A stretch of 64,000 nt of DNA, from positions 248,001 to 312,000 of the forward strand of contig NZ_JAFFIX010000002.1 of NCBI RefSeq assembly GCF_016916835.1, written 5' to 3'. Within the stretch, counting starts at the first letter, position 1. The number at the start of each line of letters is the position of its first letter. Shown one piece after another: positions 18,363-26,941 of this stretch. Both the position numbers and the translations under genes were made by a program. The notes under the pieces were generated by a model, which had not been told where the DNA came from, made no database searches, and was given only the letters and a program-made list of their open reading frames with translations. The DNA comes from Actinacidiphila bryophytorum. Lineage in GTDB: Bacteria > Actinomycetota > Actinomycetes > Streptomycetales > Streptomycetaceae.

Positions 18363-19244
18363 GTGAACTCCGCCGCCACCGAAGCCCTGCGCGAACTCCT
18401 GGCCCGTGTACCGGAGATCGCCCCCCACGCCACGACGACCGTACTGCTCAACCCGCGCCCCGGTACCCCCGGCAGCCGGGACTCCCACCTGGGCGGCCCG
18501 CTGCTGTGGCCGGCCGCCGAACCCTGGCCGACCTGCGACAGGCACCCCGGCGAGGACCCGTACGACCTGGTGTCCGTCGCCCAACTGCACGCCGCAGAGG
18601 CGCCCGGGCTGCCCTTCCCCGAGGGCACCGACCTGCTCCAGGTCCTGTGGTGCCCGGTCCACCACGACCAGCCGCACCCGGCGGGCTGGGGTCCGGCCGG
18701 GCGCGTCGTGTGGCGGCGCACCGCCGACGTCACCGAGGAGGCGGCAGAACAGCCGGACGGCTGGGCGGAATGGCAGGACGACCCGGAGGGCGTCGTCCCC
18801 CGCCCCTGCGTCGTGCACCCCGAGCAGCTCCCCGACCTCCCGCCGGAGGACGCCCTGCCCGAGCCGCTGCGCAACCGACTCGCCGCGGCCGGTGCGGAGG
18901 ACCTCTACGACCTGATGTCCGCCCACCCCGGCTGCAAGGCGGGCGGCTGCATGGACTGGATGGCCGCCACCCGGCCCGCCGACCTGGACTGCCCCTCCTG
19001 CGGCTCCCCTTACGCCCTCCTGCTGCAGGTCGACAGCTACGAGTACCTGCCGTCCGACACCCGCGGCTACGGCCTGTCCGCCTTCGCCCCGCCCGAGGAG
19101 CAGGGCCTGGCACCCGGCACCGACGCCCACGACCGTGCGTCCCGCCCGACCGCCATGTCCGTCGGCCGCGGCGACTCCCACGGCGGCCTCTTCGTCTGCA
19201 CCGCCGCCCCGTCCGCCCACCCGCCGGCCTTCTTCCCGGGCTAG
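18363..19244 (+). CDS. DUF1963-like protein
   Basis: This 293-aa protein is rich in Trp, Pro and Cys. It resembles the DUF1963/YwqG family, whose role is unknown, through GGPLLWPAAEPWPTC and a C-terminal LLLQVDSYEYLPS. Paired cysteines (CKAGGCMDW, CPSCGSP) suggest a zinc site. It starts at GTG with GGGAG about 10 nt upstream. Its TAG stop lies inside the CTAG that borders the MITE at 19241-19421, so the mobile element begins exactly where the gene ends. Family assignment is moderate. Confidence 0.7.
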   Translation: MNSAATEALRELLARVPEIAPHATTTVLLNPRPGTPGSRDSHLGGPLLWPAAEPWPTCDRHPGEDPYDLVSVAQLHAAEAPGLPFPEGTDLLQVLWCPVHHDQPHPAGWGPAGRVVWRRTADVTEEAAEQPDGWAEWQDDPEGVVPRPCVVHPEQLPDLPPEDALPEPLRNRLAAAGAEDLYDLMSAHPGCKAGGCMDWMAATRPADLDCPSCGSPYALLLQVDSYEYLPSDTRGYGLSAFAPPEEQGLAPGTDAHDRASRPTAMSVGRGDSHGGLFVCTAAPSAHPPAFFPG

Positions 19245-19421
19245 GCCGTGTTTTGGAAGTAGCGCCGTCCGCCCACAGGGCGGGCCCCGCGGCGTCCGGT
19301 GCGTGCGATCGCAAGGCGGAGGGTCGTCCTCGTAGTGGGCCTACCCGGACGACTCCGACAACGCAGCGAGCGTGCGTGCCAGGCGTCGCGGGGCAGGCGG
19401 GACTTCCAAAACCCGGCCTAG
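19241..19421. mobile_element. 181-bp MITE-like element, copy 1
   Basis: Terminal inverted repeats GCCGTGTTTTGGAAGT (19245-19260) and ACTTCCAAAACCCGGC (19402-19417) match at 15 of 16 positions and are flanked on both sides by CTAG. The element codes for nothing obvious. An almost identical copy of equal length lies at 57518-57698. A 4-bp CTAG duplication fits IS5-group transposition (YTAR targets), so a transposase elsewhere in the genome probably moves it. Confidence 0.85.
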
Positions 19422-19527
19422 GACCAGGGGCCAGGGCAGGAACGTACAAGACCCCGGGCGCCGGCGCGGGCAGAGTCGAGGCGGGAGGGGGAGGGCTCCT
19501 TCCGGAGGCGTCGAGGAGGAGAGAGCC

Positions 19528-19899
19528 ATGTCCGATACCGCTGCCGTGGTGAACGTCGCGGAGAAGCTGGCGCAGTTCAGTGAGCTGTGGTCACAGAAGA
19601 CGGTCGCAGCGCTGAACGACTACGAGGTCAAACTCGCCAAGGTCAAGGGCGAGTTCGTCTGGCACACGCACGACGACACCGACGAGCTGTTCCTGGTCGT
19701 CAGCGGGCGGCTGACCATCCGGCTGCGGGACGGCGACGTCGTCGTCGGTCCCGGGGAGCTGTACGTGGTGCCGCGCGGGGTCGAGCACTGCCCGGTGGCG
19801 GACGAGGAGACGGCGATCCTGCTTGTCGAGCCGACCGGGACGCTCAACACCGGCTCTGCGGGCGGGCCGCTGACCAGGGCCGCTGAGGCGCTGGACTGA
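19528..19899 (+). CDS. Cupin-domain protein
   Basis: This 123-aa protein is a single small beta-barrel cupin. The metal ligands are visible in motif 1 (HTHDDTDELFLVVSG: two His and a Glu) and motif 2 (PGELYVVPRGVEHCP: His). Such stand-alone cupins may be isomerases, dioxygenases or binding proteins, and the sequence does not decide which. The ATG at 19528 follows GAGGAGGA. It is the first gene after the MITE and precedes the LLM oxidoreductase on the same strand. Confidence 0.85.
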   Translation: MSDTAAVVNVAEKLAQFSELWSQKTVAALNDYEVKLAKVKGEFVWHTHDDTDELFLVVSGRLTIRLRDGDVVVGPGELYVVPRGVEHCPVADEETAILLVEPTGTLNTGSAGGPLTRAAEALD

Positions 19900-19938
19900 G
19901 CGTTGCCGGGTGCTCGGGGCCGGACATAGGTTCCGGGC

Positions 19939-20805
19939 ATGACGAATGTACGGATCGGCGTGATGTACGACCGCGACTGGGCTCCCGAGGGGCTGCCGGC
20001 CTTCGCGCGGGAGGTCGAGCGGCTCGGGGCCGACGACCTGTGGGTCGTCGAGGATCTCGGCTGGAACGGCGGGGTCTCGGCGGCGGCCGTGGCGCTCGGG
20101 GCGACGCAGCGGCTGCGGGTCGGCATCGGGATCGCCCCGGCGCCGCTGCGCAGCCCCGCCCTGCTGGCGATGGAACTGGCCACCCTGGCGCGGGTCTTCC
20201 CCGGCCGTCTGGTGGCCGGCATCGGCCACGGTGTGGGCGAGTGGATGGCGGGCGTCGGCGTGGCGCCCGCGTCCCCGCTGGCGCTGCTCGAGGAGAGCAT
20301 CGTCGCGGTGCGCGCCCTGCTGCGGGGCCAGAAGGTCACCGTGGACGGGCGCGAAGTACGCATGGACGGCGTGCAGTTGGTGCACCCGGCGACCGAACCG
20401 CCGCCCGTGGTCGCGGGCGTGGTCCGGCCCCGCTCCCTCGAACTGTCGGGCCGGGTCGCCGACGGAACGCTGCTCGCCGAGGGCAACGGGCCGCGCGACC
20501 TGGAGAGCGCCCTCGCCCTCGTCCGCAAGGGCGGCGCCGGCGCCGGCCACACCCTGACGGTGTACGCGTTCGGCGCCCTCGGCGACGACGCCGAGCAGAC
20601 GCTGCGGCCCATGGTCGAGGGCCAGGCGGCCTGGCTGGGCCGCGCCCCCGAGGACGTCTTCACCGTGTCCGGTACGGCCGCGCAGGCCGCGGGCCAGGTA
20701 CGCGACCTGGCCGCGGCGGGCGCGACCACCGTCGTGCTGCGGCTCTTCGGCCCGGAGCCCGCAGGACAGCTCGGCAGCATCCTGGAGGCCCTGCGGTCCG
20801 CCTGA
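19939..20805 (+). CDS. LLM-class F420/FMN-dependent oxidoreductase
   Basis: This 288-aa protein belongs to the luciferase-like monooxygenase family, TIM barrels that use F420 or reduced FMN. Visible features include the opening strand RIGVMYDRD, LGADDLWVVED, the barrel strand LRVGIGIAPAPLRSPALLAMELATL, and GRLVAGIGHGVGEWM. It follows the cupin by 39 nt and could be co-transcribed with it. Actinomycetes have many such paralogues and the substrate cannot be told. The ribosome site is weak, but the start fits the family's N-terminus. Confidence 0.87.
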   Translation: MTNVRIGVMYDRDWAPEGLPAFAREVERLGADDLWVVEDLGWNGGVSAAAVALGATQRLRVGIGIAPAPLRSPALLAMELATLARVFPGRLVAGIGHGVGEWMAGVGVAPASPLALLEESIVAVRALLRGQKVTVDGREVRMDGVQLVHPATEPPPVVAGVVRPRSLELSGRVADGTLLAEGNGPRDLESALALVRKGGAGAGHTLTVYAFGALGDDAEQTLRPMVEGQAAWLGRAPEDVFTVSGTAAQAAGQVRDLAAAGATTVVLRLFGPEPAGQLGSILEALRSA

Positions 20806-20827
20806 GCGTCCGCGCCGGTCCTGGTGG

Positions 20828-21337
20828 TCAGCGCACCGACAGCACCAGGTCGGCGACGCCGCCGCGGACCGACTTCACCCGCACCTGGAGGTCGTTCAGA
20901 CCGGCCGTGCCGCCCGGGCTGACCCCCGACTGGAGGTACGTCCCGCCGGTCCGCGCCTCGACGGTGACCCCGCCGGCGCCGACCTCGGTGATCCGGAAGG
21001 ACGAGAAGCCGAAGCGGTGGCTGTCGACCCGGATCGTCAGCGGTTCCGCCACGCTGATCTCGCACGTCCCGTCGAAGCAGGCGGCGGTGTCCGACCGGGC
21101 GGGCGGCGCGGTGGTCGCCGTACGGGTCGGTACGGGCGGGGTGGTCGCCGGGGCCGCGGGCTCGGTCGCGGGCGGTGTCGTCGGCGCGGGCCGCGCGGTC
21201 GTCGGCGCGGACGTCGTCGGCGGGGGCGTCGGTGCGCCCTGCCGGGCGGTGCCGCCCGAGTCGTGGCCGCAGGCCGCCGCCCCGGCCAGCAGGGCGGCGG
21301 CGGCCGCCGTACCGATACGCAACCTGCGGGTATCCAT
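20828..21337 (-). CDS. Secreted lipoprotein with Pro/Thr-rich linker
   Basis: This 169-aa protein has a signal peptide (RRLRIGTAAAAALLAGAAAC) with a lipobox Cys near residue 23. A Pro/Thr/Ala-rich linker of about 50 residues follows, then a compact beta-rich domain of about 90 residues holding one Cys pair (ACFDGTC). The linker suggests that the domain is displayed through the cell wall. AGGAGGAGC precedes the ATG. I do not recognise the C-terminal domain. It is convergent with the LLM gene. Confidence 0.75.
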   Translation of the reverse strand: MDTRRLRIGTAAAAALLAGAAACGHDSGGTARQGAPTPPPTTSAPTTARPAPTTPPATEPAAPATTPPVPTRTATTAPPARSDTAACFDGTCEISVAEPLTIRVDSHRFGFSSFRITEVGAGGVTVEARTGGTYLQSGVSPGGTAGLNDLQVRVKSVRGGVADLVLSVR

Positions 21338-21567
21338 CGCTCAGCTCCTCCTGCGGGGGGGTCGTCCTGGACTCACCGTTGTAACGATGGCCGCCCGGGA
21401 GGGGTCCCGGGGTCTGATACGCTGATCCAGCGACAACGGCCTGTCAGGCAGTGCTCAACCGGTCACGGAGGGCAAGTCACCGGGAGCGTCGCGGAAAACC
21501 AGTGCAGGAGCATGGCACGTGATGTGTCAGACTTGTCCCGCACGAAGCAGTACACGCAGTACAGCAA

Positions 21568-21642
21568 GGTCCTGTGGAGCAGTTTGGAGTGCTCGCCACC
21601 CTGTCAAGGTGGAGGCCGCGGGTTCAAATCCCGTCAGGACCG
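21568..21642 (+). tRNA. tRNA-Asp (GUC), copy 1
   Basis: A full cloverleaf is visible: acceptor GGTCCTG/CAGGACC, anticodon loop CTGTCAA with anticodon GTC, and T arm GCGGGTTCAAATCCCGT. CCA is not encoded. It lies just upstream of tRNA-Phe, and an identical copy sits at 25908. Confidence 0.97.
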
Positions 21643-21646
21643 CTGC

Positions 21647-21720
21647 GGCTGGGTAGCTCAGTTGGTACGAGCGACCGCCTGAAAAGCGGTAGGTCGCCGG
21701 TTCGACCCCGGCCCCAGCCA
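21647..21720 (+). tRNA. tRNA-Phe (GAA)
   Basis: Acceptor GGCTGGG/CCCAGCC, anticodon loop CTGAAAA with anticodon GAA, and T arm GCCGGTTCGACCCCGGC. It starts 4 nt after tRNA-Asp, so the two are one transcript ending at the terminator that follows. Confidence 0.97.
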
Positions 21721-21726
21721 CCGCAC

Positions 21727-21765
21727 GGAGTAGGCCCCGTCCCCCCGAGGGACGGGGCCTGCTCC
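21727..21765 (+). terminator. Terminator of the tRNA-Asp/Phe unit
   Basis: A 17-bp stem with a single mismatch (GGAGTAGGCCCCGTCCC pairing with GGGACGGGGCCTGCTCC) begins 6 nt after tRNA-Phe and is followed by a short T run. Confidence 0.88.
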
Positions 21766-21856
21766 GTTTGGCCGCCGGAGTGCGGGGGCGCACGGGTGGC
21801 GCCGCGGGGAAATGGGGTCGCACCTCCTGGCGCGCAGGTGCGAGCATGGGTCGCGT

Positions 21857-24800
21857 ATGTCTACTTACCCGACCACCGGTGACATGGCCAAACGCCTGGC
21901 CGGCCTGACCCTGCGCGACGAGCAGCGGCTCGGCCGGCGGCTCGACGGCGCCCGGCGCATCCGCAAGCCGGAGGCCAAGGCGGCGGTGCTCGCGGAGATC
22001 GACGCCGAGATCGAGCGCGGTGAGCAGCGTATAGCGGCCCGCAGGGCCGCCGTGCCGCAGATCACATATCCCGAGGCGCTGCCGGTCAGCCAGAAGAAGG
22101 ACGACATCCTGGCGGCGGTGCGCGACCACCAGGTGGTGATCGTCGCGGGCGAGACCGGCTCGGGCAAGACGACGCAGATCCCGAAGATCTGCCTGGAGCT
22201 GGGCCGCGGGGTCCGCGGCCTGATCGGGCACACGCAGCCGCGCCGCATCGCGGCCCGCACGGTCGCCGAGCGCGTCGCGGAGGAGCTGCGTTCGCCGCTG
22301 GGCGAGGCGGTCGGCTGGAAGGTGCGCTTCACCGACCAGGTCGGGGACTCCACCCTGGTCAAGCTGATGACCGACGGCATCATGCTGGCGGAGATCCAGA
22401 CGGACCGCGAGCTGCGCGCGTACGACACGATCATCATCGACGAGGCGCACGAGCGCAGCCTGAACATCGACTTCATCCTCGGCTACCTGGCCCAGCTGCT
22501 GCCGCGCCGCCCGGACCTGAAGGTGATCATCACCTCGGCGACGATCGACCCGGAGCGCTTCTCGCGGCACTTCGGCGACGCCCCGATCGTGGAGGTCAGC
22601 GGGCGGACGTATCCGGTGGAGGTGCGCTACCGGCCGCTGCTGGAGGAGGGCGGCGACGACACGGACCGGGACCAGGTCACGGCGATCTGCGACGCGGTGG
22701 ACGAACTGCAGGCGGAAGGCCCCGGCGACATCCTGGTCTTCCTGTCCGGTGAGCGGGAGATCCGCGACACCGCGGACGCACTGGTGAAGAAGAACCTCCG
22801 GCACACCGAGGTGCTGCCGCTGTACGCGCGCCTGTCGTCGGCCGAGCAGCACCGGGTCTTCCAGCAGCACGCCGGCCGGCGCATCGTGCTGGCCACGAAC
22901 GTGGCGGAGACCTCGCTGACCGTCCCCGGCATCCGCTACGTGATCGACCCCGGCACGGCGCGGATCTCCCGGTACAGCCACCGCACCAAGGTGCAGCGGC
23001 TGCCGATCGAACCGGTCAGCCAGGCCAGCGCGAACCAGCGCAAGGGGCGCTGCGGGCGTACGTCGGACGGCATCTGCATCCGGCTCTACGACGAGGACGA
23101 CTTCCTGTCCCGGCCGGAGTTCACGGACGCGGAGATCCTGCGTACGAACCTGGCGTCGGTGATCCTGCAGATGACCGCGGCCGGTCTCGGCGACATCGCG
23201 CGCTTCCCCTTCATCGACCCGCCGGACAGCCGCAACATCAAGGACGGCGTCCAACTCCTCGAAGAGCTGGGCGCGCTCGACTCCCCCGCCCGTCGCCCAC
23301 CACCACCCTTGAACGAGTCCGATGGACGCCCCTCTTCTTCACAGGACCCGCGCAAGCGGCTCACGCAGACCGGGCGCAAGCTCGCGCAGCTCCCGGTGGA
23401 CCCGCGGCTGGCCCGCATGGTGCTGGAGGCGGAGCGCAACGGCTGTGTGCGCGAGGTGATGGTGATCGCGGCGGCGCTGTCCATCCAGGACCCGCGCGAG
23501 CGGCCCTCGGACAAGCAGCAGCAGGCCGACCAGAGCCACGCCCGCTTCCGTGACGAGAGCAGCGACTTCCTGGCCTTCCTGCACCTGTGGACGTACGTCA
23601 GGGGCAGGCAGAAGGAGCTGTCGTCCTCGGCCTTCCGCCGGATGTGCCGCTCGGAGTTCCTGAACTACCTGCGCATCCGCGAGTGGCAGGACATCTACAG
23701 CCAGCTGCGCTCGGTCGCGAAGTCGCTGGGCATCACGGTGACCGAGCCGAGGTCGGACGACGACGCGGCCGACCCGGTACGCGTGCACCAGTCGCTGCTC
23801 GCCGGGCTGTTGTCGCACCTGGGGCTCAAAGACACCGACAAGAACGAGTACCTGGGCGCCCGCAGCGCGAAGTTCGCGGTCTTCCCGGGCTCCGCGCTGT
23901 TCAAGAAGCCGCCGCGGTGGATCATGTCGGCCGAGCTGGTGGAGACCTCCCGGCTGTGGGCGCGGGTCAACGCGAAGATCGAACCGGAGTGGGTCGAGCC
24001 GCTGGCCCAGCACCTGGTCAAGCGCAGCTACAGCGAGCCGCACTGGGAGAAGGACCAGGCGGCGGTGATGGCGTACGAGAAGGTGACCCTCTACGGCGTC
24101 CCGCTGGTCGCCCAGCGCAAGGTCAACTACGGGCGGATCGACCCCGAGGTGTCGCGAGAGCTGTTCATCCGCAACGCCCTGGTCGAGGGCGACTGGCGCA
24201 CCCACCACCAGTTCTTCCACGACAACCGCAAGCTGCTCGGCGAGGTCGAGGAGCTGGAGCACCGCGCCAGGCGGCGCGACATCCTGGTCGACGACGAGAC
24301 CCTCTTCGACTTCTACGACCGCAAGCTGCCCGAGCACGTGGTGTCCGGCGCGCACTTCGACTCGTGGTGGAAGCACAGGCGCCGCGAGGAGCCGGAGCTG
24401 CTCAACTTCGAGCACTCCATGCTGATCAACGAGGGCGCCGAGGCCGTCACCAAGGCCGACTACCCCGACTCCTGGCGGCAGGGCGCGCTGAAGTTCCGCG
24501 TCACCTACCAGTTCGAGCCGGGCGCGGACGCCGACGGCGTGACCGTCCACGTACCGCTGCAGGTGCTCAACCAGGCGGTGCCCGACGGCTTCGACTGGCA
24601 GATCCCGGGCCTGCGCGAGCAGGTCGTCACCGAGCTGATCCGCTCGCTGCCCAAACCCATCAGGCGGCACTACGTGCCCGCGCCGAACTACGCCAAGGCC
24701 TTCCTGGAGCGGGCGGTCGCGGGACCCGACCCCCTGCCCGGCGTGCTGGCGCGGGAGTTGCAGCGGATGGTCGGGGTGCCGGTCAGCGCGGAGGACTTCG

Positions 24801-25849
24801 ACCTGGCCAAGGTCCCCGACCACCTCAAGGTCACCTTCCGGGTGACCGACGAGCGGCGGCGTACCGTCGCCGAGGACAAGGACCTGGACGCGCTGAAACT
24901 GCGGCTCAAGCCGAAGACGCGGGAGGCCATCACCAAGGCCTTCGAGCGCGCCTCCGACCCTGCGCTGGCGAGCGTCGAGCAGCGCACCGGGCTCAAGGAC
25001 TGGACGATCGGCACGCTGCCGCGCACCTTCGAGACCAGGAGGGCCGGGCAGCCGGTCAAGGCGTACCCGGCGCTGGTCGACGAGGGCGATTCGGTCGCGG
25101 TGCGGCTGTTCGACACCGAGCCGGAGCAGGCCGCGGCCATGTGGCGCGGGACACGCCGGCTGGTGCTGCTGAACGTGCCGGTCAACCCGGCGAAGTTCGC
25201 CGCCGACCAGCTGTCCAACCAGCAGAAGCTGGCGCTGTCGCGCAATCCGCACGGCAGCGTGCAGGCGCTGTTCGAGGACTGCGCCACCGCGGCGGCCGAC
25301 CGGCTGATCGCCGAGCACGGCGGCCCCGCCTGGGACGAGGAGGCCTACCGCAAGCTCTTCGACGCGGTGCGGGCCGACCTGGTGGAGCTGACCGGCCGCA
25401 GCATCAAGCAGGTCCAGCAGGTGCTGGCCGCCTGGCACTCCTGTGAGCGCCGCCTGAAGGACACCAGGAGCCTGGTGCTGGTGGCCAACCTCCAGGACGT
25501 CAGGGAGCAGCTGGCGGGCCTCGTGCACCCCGGTTTCGTGACGGAGACGGGCCTGAAACGGCTGCCCGACCTGATGCGCTACCTGGTGGCCGCCGACCGC
25601 CGCCTCCAGCAGATGCCCACCGGCGCGCAGCGGGACGCCACGCGCATGGAGAAGGTCCGCGAGATCCAGGCGGAGTACGCCGAGCTGCTGGCCGCCCAGC
25701 CCGCGGGCCGGCCCGTCCCCGCCGCGGTGCGCGACATCCGCTGGATGATCGAGGAGCTGCGCGTCAGCTACTTCGCGCACGCCCTGGGCACGGCCTTCCC
25801 GGTCTCGGACAAGCGCGTCTTCAAGGCCCTGGACGAGGCCTGGTCCTGA
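21857..25849 (+). CDS. hrpA: ATP-dependent RNA helicase HrpA
   Basis: This 1330-aa DEAH-box RNA helicase probably works in RNA processing or ribosome rescue. Walker A GETGSGKTT lies at about 98-106 and DEAH at 195-198, followed by SATIDPERF and the helicase C motif (RKGRCGRTSDGICIRLY). Beyond are a winged-helix/OB region and the long DUF3418 C-terminal domain of HrpA proteins. The ATG at 21857 was chosen over 21812 because the protein then starts like its relatives. A Pro/Ser-rich insert of about 22 residues (23281-23345) with lower GC interrupts the region after GALDSPA. The order hrpA then bldC matches the Streptomyces core. Confidence 0.95.
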   Translation: MSTYPTTGDMAKRLAGLTLRDEQRLGRRLDGARRIRKPEAKAAVLAEIDAEIERGEQRIAARRAAVPQITYPEALPVSQKKDDILAAVRDHQVVIVAGETGSGKTTQIPKICLELGRGVRGLIGHTQPRRIAARTVAERVAEELRSPLGEAVGWKVRFTDQVGDSTLVKLMTDGIMLAEIQTDRELRAYDTIIIDEAHERSLNIDFILGYLAQLLPRRPDLKVIITSATIDPERFSRHFGDAPIVEVSGRTYPVEVRYRPLLEEGGDDTDRDQVTAICDAVDELQAEGPGDILVFLSGEREIRDTADALVKKNLRHTEVLPLYARLSSAEQHRVFQQHAGRRIVLATNVAETSLTVPGIRYVIDPGTARISRYSHRTKVQRLPIEPVSQASANQRKGRCGRTSDGICIRLYDEDDFLSRPEFTDAEILRTNLASVILQMTAAGLGDIARFPFIDPPDSRNIKDGVQLLEELGALDSPARRPPPPLNESDGRPSSSQDPRKRLTQTGRKLAQLPVDPRLARMVLEAERNGCVREVMVIAAALSIQDPRERPSDKQQQADQSHARFRDESSDFLAFLHLWTYVRGRQKELSSSAFRRMCRSEFLNYLRIREWQDIYSQLRSVAKSLGITVTEPRSDDDAADPVRVHQSLLAGLLSHLGLKDTDKNEYLGARSAKFAVFPGSALFKKPPRWIMSAELVETSRLWARVNAKIEPEWVEPLAQHLVKRSYSEPHWEKDQAAVMAYEKVTLYGVPLVAQRKVNYGRIDPEVSRELFIRNALVEGDWRTHHQFFHDNRKLLGEVEELEHRARRRDILVDDETLFDFYDRKLPEHVVSGAHFDSWWKHRRREEPELLNFEHSMLINEGAEAVTKADYPDSWRQGALKFRVTYQFEPGADADGVTVHVPLQVLNQAVPDGFDWQIPGLREQVVTELIRSLPKPIRRHYVPAPNYAKAFLERAVAGPDPLPGVLARELQRMVGVPVSAEDFDLAKVPDHLKVTFRVTDERRRTVAEDKDLDALKLRLKPKTREAITKAFERASDPALASVEQRTGLKDWTIGTLPRTFETRRAGQPVKAYPALVDEGDSVAVRLFDTEPEQAAAMWRGTRRLVLLNVPVNPAKFAADQLSNQQKLALSRNPHGSVQALFEDCATAAADRLIAEHGGPAWDEEAYRKLFDAVRADLVELTGRSIKQVQQVLAAWHSCERRLKDTRSLVLVANLQDVREQLAGLVHPGFVTETGLKRLPDLMRYLVAADRRLQQMPTGAQRDATRMEKVREIQAEYAELLAAQPAGRPVPAAVRDIRWMIEELRVSYFAHALGTAFPVSDKRVFKALDEAWS

Positions 25850-25907
25850 GGTCGCGATCGAGTTCGACCGCACCCCCTGACCTGCTGTACAGTCTGTCTC
25901 GCAGCAA

Positions 25908-25982
25908 GGTCCTGTGGAGCAGTTTGGAGTGCTCGCCACCCTGTCAAGGTGGAGGCCGCGGGTTCAAATCCCGTCAGGACCG
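25908..25982 (+). tRNA. tRNA-Asp (GUC), copy 2
   Basis: Identical in its mature sequence to the copy at 21568, with anticodon GTC in loop CTGTCAA. TACAGT at 25888-25893, 14 nt upstream, is a likely -10 box. Its 3' end is repeated twice downstream in a tandem array. Confidence 0.97.
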
Positions 25983-26225
25983 CACAACATGAACGGCCCG
26001 CGCCCCCACCGGACGCGGGCCGCCGCCATGCCCCGCCACCCACCGAGGCCGCGCCCGCGGCGCCAGCCGCAAAAAGGCCACAGCAAATCCCGTCAGGACC
26101 GCACAACATGAACGGCCCGCGCCCCAGCGGACGCGGGCCGCCGCCATGCCCGGCCACCCACCGAAGCCGCGCCCGCGGCGCCAGCCGCAAAAAGGCCACA
26201 GCAAATCCCGTCAGGACCGCACAAC
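25965..26225 (+). repeat. Tandem array of tRNA-Asp 3'-end copies with spacer
   Basis: A 24-bp segment covering the last 18 nt of tRNA-Asp plus GCAC-type flank occurs at 25965-25988, 26084-26107 and 26202-26225. The two intervening spacers, 95 and 94 bp, are near identical to each other. Each spacer holds a GC hairpin (CGGCCCGCG with CGCGGGCCG). The period is 118-119 bp. The extra copies are only 3' ends and cannot be tRNAs. They look like stacked attachment-site remnants or a slippage duplication. Confidence 0.9.
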
Positions 26226-26254
26226 TTCAGCACGACCCCGCACCGCACCCTCAC

Positions 26255-26287
26255 GACCCGGTACCGCTCTCGCGGGCCGGGTCTTTT
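26255..26287 (+). terminator. Terminator after the tRNA-Asp repeat array
   Basis: GACCCGG (26255-26261) pairs with CCGGGTC (26277-26283) and is followed directly by TTTT. It comes after the last tRNA 3'-end copy, so it is probably the original terminator of tRNA-Asp, pushed downstream by the array. Confidence 0.75.
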
Positions 26288-26496
26288 CGTGTGCGCCGGC
26301 GCACATCCGGTGCGGCCGTCCTCCCCCTCCAGGCGCGGGAGTTCACTACCGCACCGCCCGCAAGATCCACAAGAGCCGCGCATGTGACGGGAGTCACGTA
26401 AAGTCGATTCGCAATCGCGGAACCCAACGCCCTCCGGAGGGCTGTCGATTTAATATGTGCAATGGCACCCCGTCCGGGACGTACACCCAAGGCACG
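26288..26496. other. Non-coding stretch before bldC terminator
   Basis: I see no supported gene here. Short open frames across 26251-26832 lack ribosome sites and recognisable content. The stretch 26390-26460 is relatively AT-rich for this genome. Confidence 0.5.
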
Positions 26497-26537
26497 AAAA
26501 AGGACCGCATCGGACCCGGCGGAGTCCGATGCGATCC
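26497..26537 (-). terminator. Terminator downstream of bldC
   Basis: On the minus strand CGCATCGGAC and GTCCGATGCG form a stem with flanking GGA/TCC pairs, followed by TTTTT (AAAAA on the plus strand). It lies about 200 nt after the bldC stop. The GGTACGGG-rich sequence between is simple in composition and codes for nothing visible. Confidence 0.75.
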
Positions 26538-26734
26538 TGTGGCGCTGCGATGCTGCCGTGGTGTTACGGGCGGATCCGGCGGGATCCGGGTGGTACGGGC
26601 GGTGCGTGGTGGTACGGGGTACTGCGGGTGGATCGGGTGGTGCCGGTGGAGCACAGGCCGCGGGCCGTCCCTGATGGGGGCAGGTGCGCCGTGCGGCCGG
26701 GCGCCGACAAGGGGGGCGGCGCCCAGAAGGGCTG

Positions 26735-26941
26735 TCAGGCCTCGCTGCGCTGCTGCGGAATACCCGCGAGCAGCGCACGGACCTCCGCTTCGCGGTAGCG
26801 GCGGTGCCCGCCCAGCGTGCGGATGGACGTGAGCTTGCCTGCCTTGGCCCAGCGCGTGACCGTCTTGGGGTCGACGCGGAACATGGTCGCGACCTCGGCA
26901 GGGGTTAGCAACGGCTCGGCATCAGGGGTGCGAGCGGTCAT
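26735..26941 (-). CDS. bldC: Developmental regulator BldC
   Basis: This 68-aa MerR-like winged helix-turn-helix protein controls entry into development in Streptomyces. The whole sequence is recognisable: LLTPAEVATMFRVDPKTVTR is the DNA-binding helix pair, and KLTSIRTLGGHRRY the wing. The ATG at 26941 follows AAGGAGG, giving the family length; the longer frame to 27007 has no comparable site. BldC binds head-to-tail on direct repeats in many developmental promoters. A dyad lies just ahead of the start (26958-26979). Confidence 0.97.
   Translation of the reverse strand: MTARTPDAEPLLTPAEVATMFRVDPKTVTRWAKAGKLTSIRTLGGHRRYREAEVRALLAGIPQQRSEA

Noticed and set aside
26084-26225. Additional tRNA-Asp genes
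   Set aside because: Only the last 18 nt of the tRNA are repeated; no D or anticodon arm is present.
26251-26832. Several overlapping frames of 70-230 aa between the tRNA-Asp array and bldC
   Set aside because: They run through terminators and the bldC gene in other frames and have no recognisable content.
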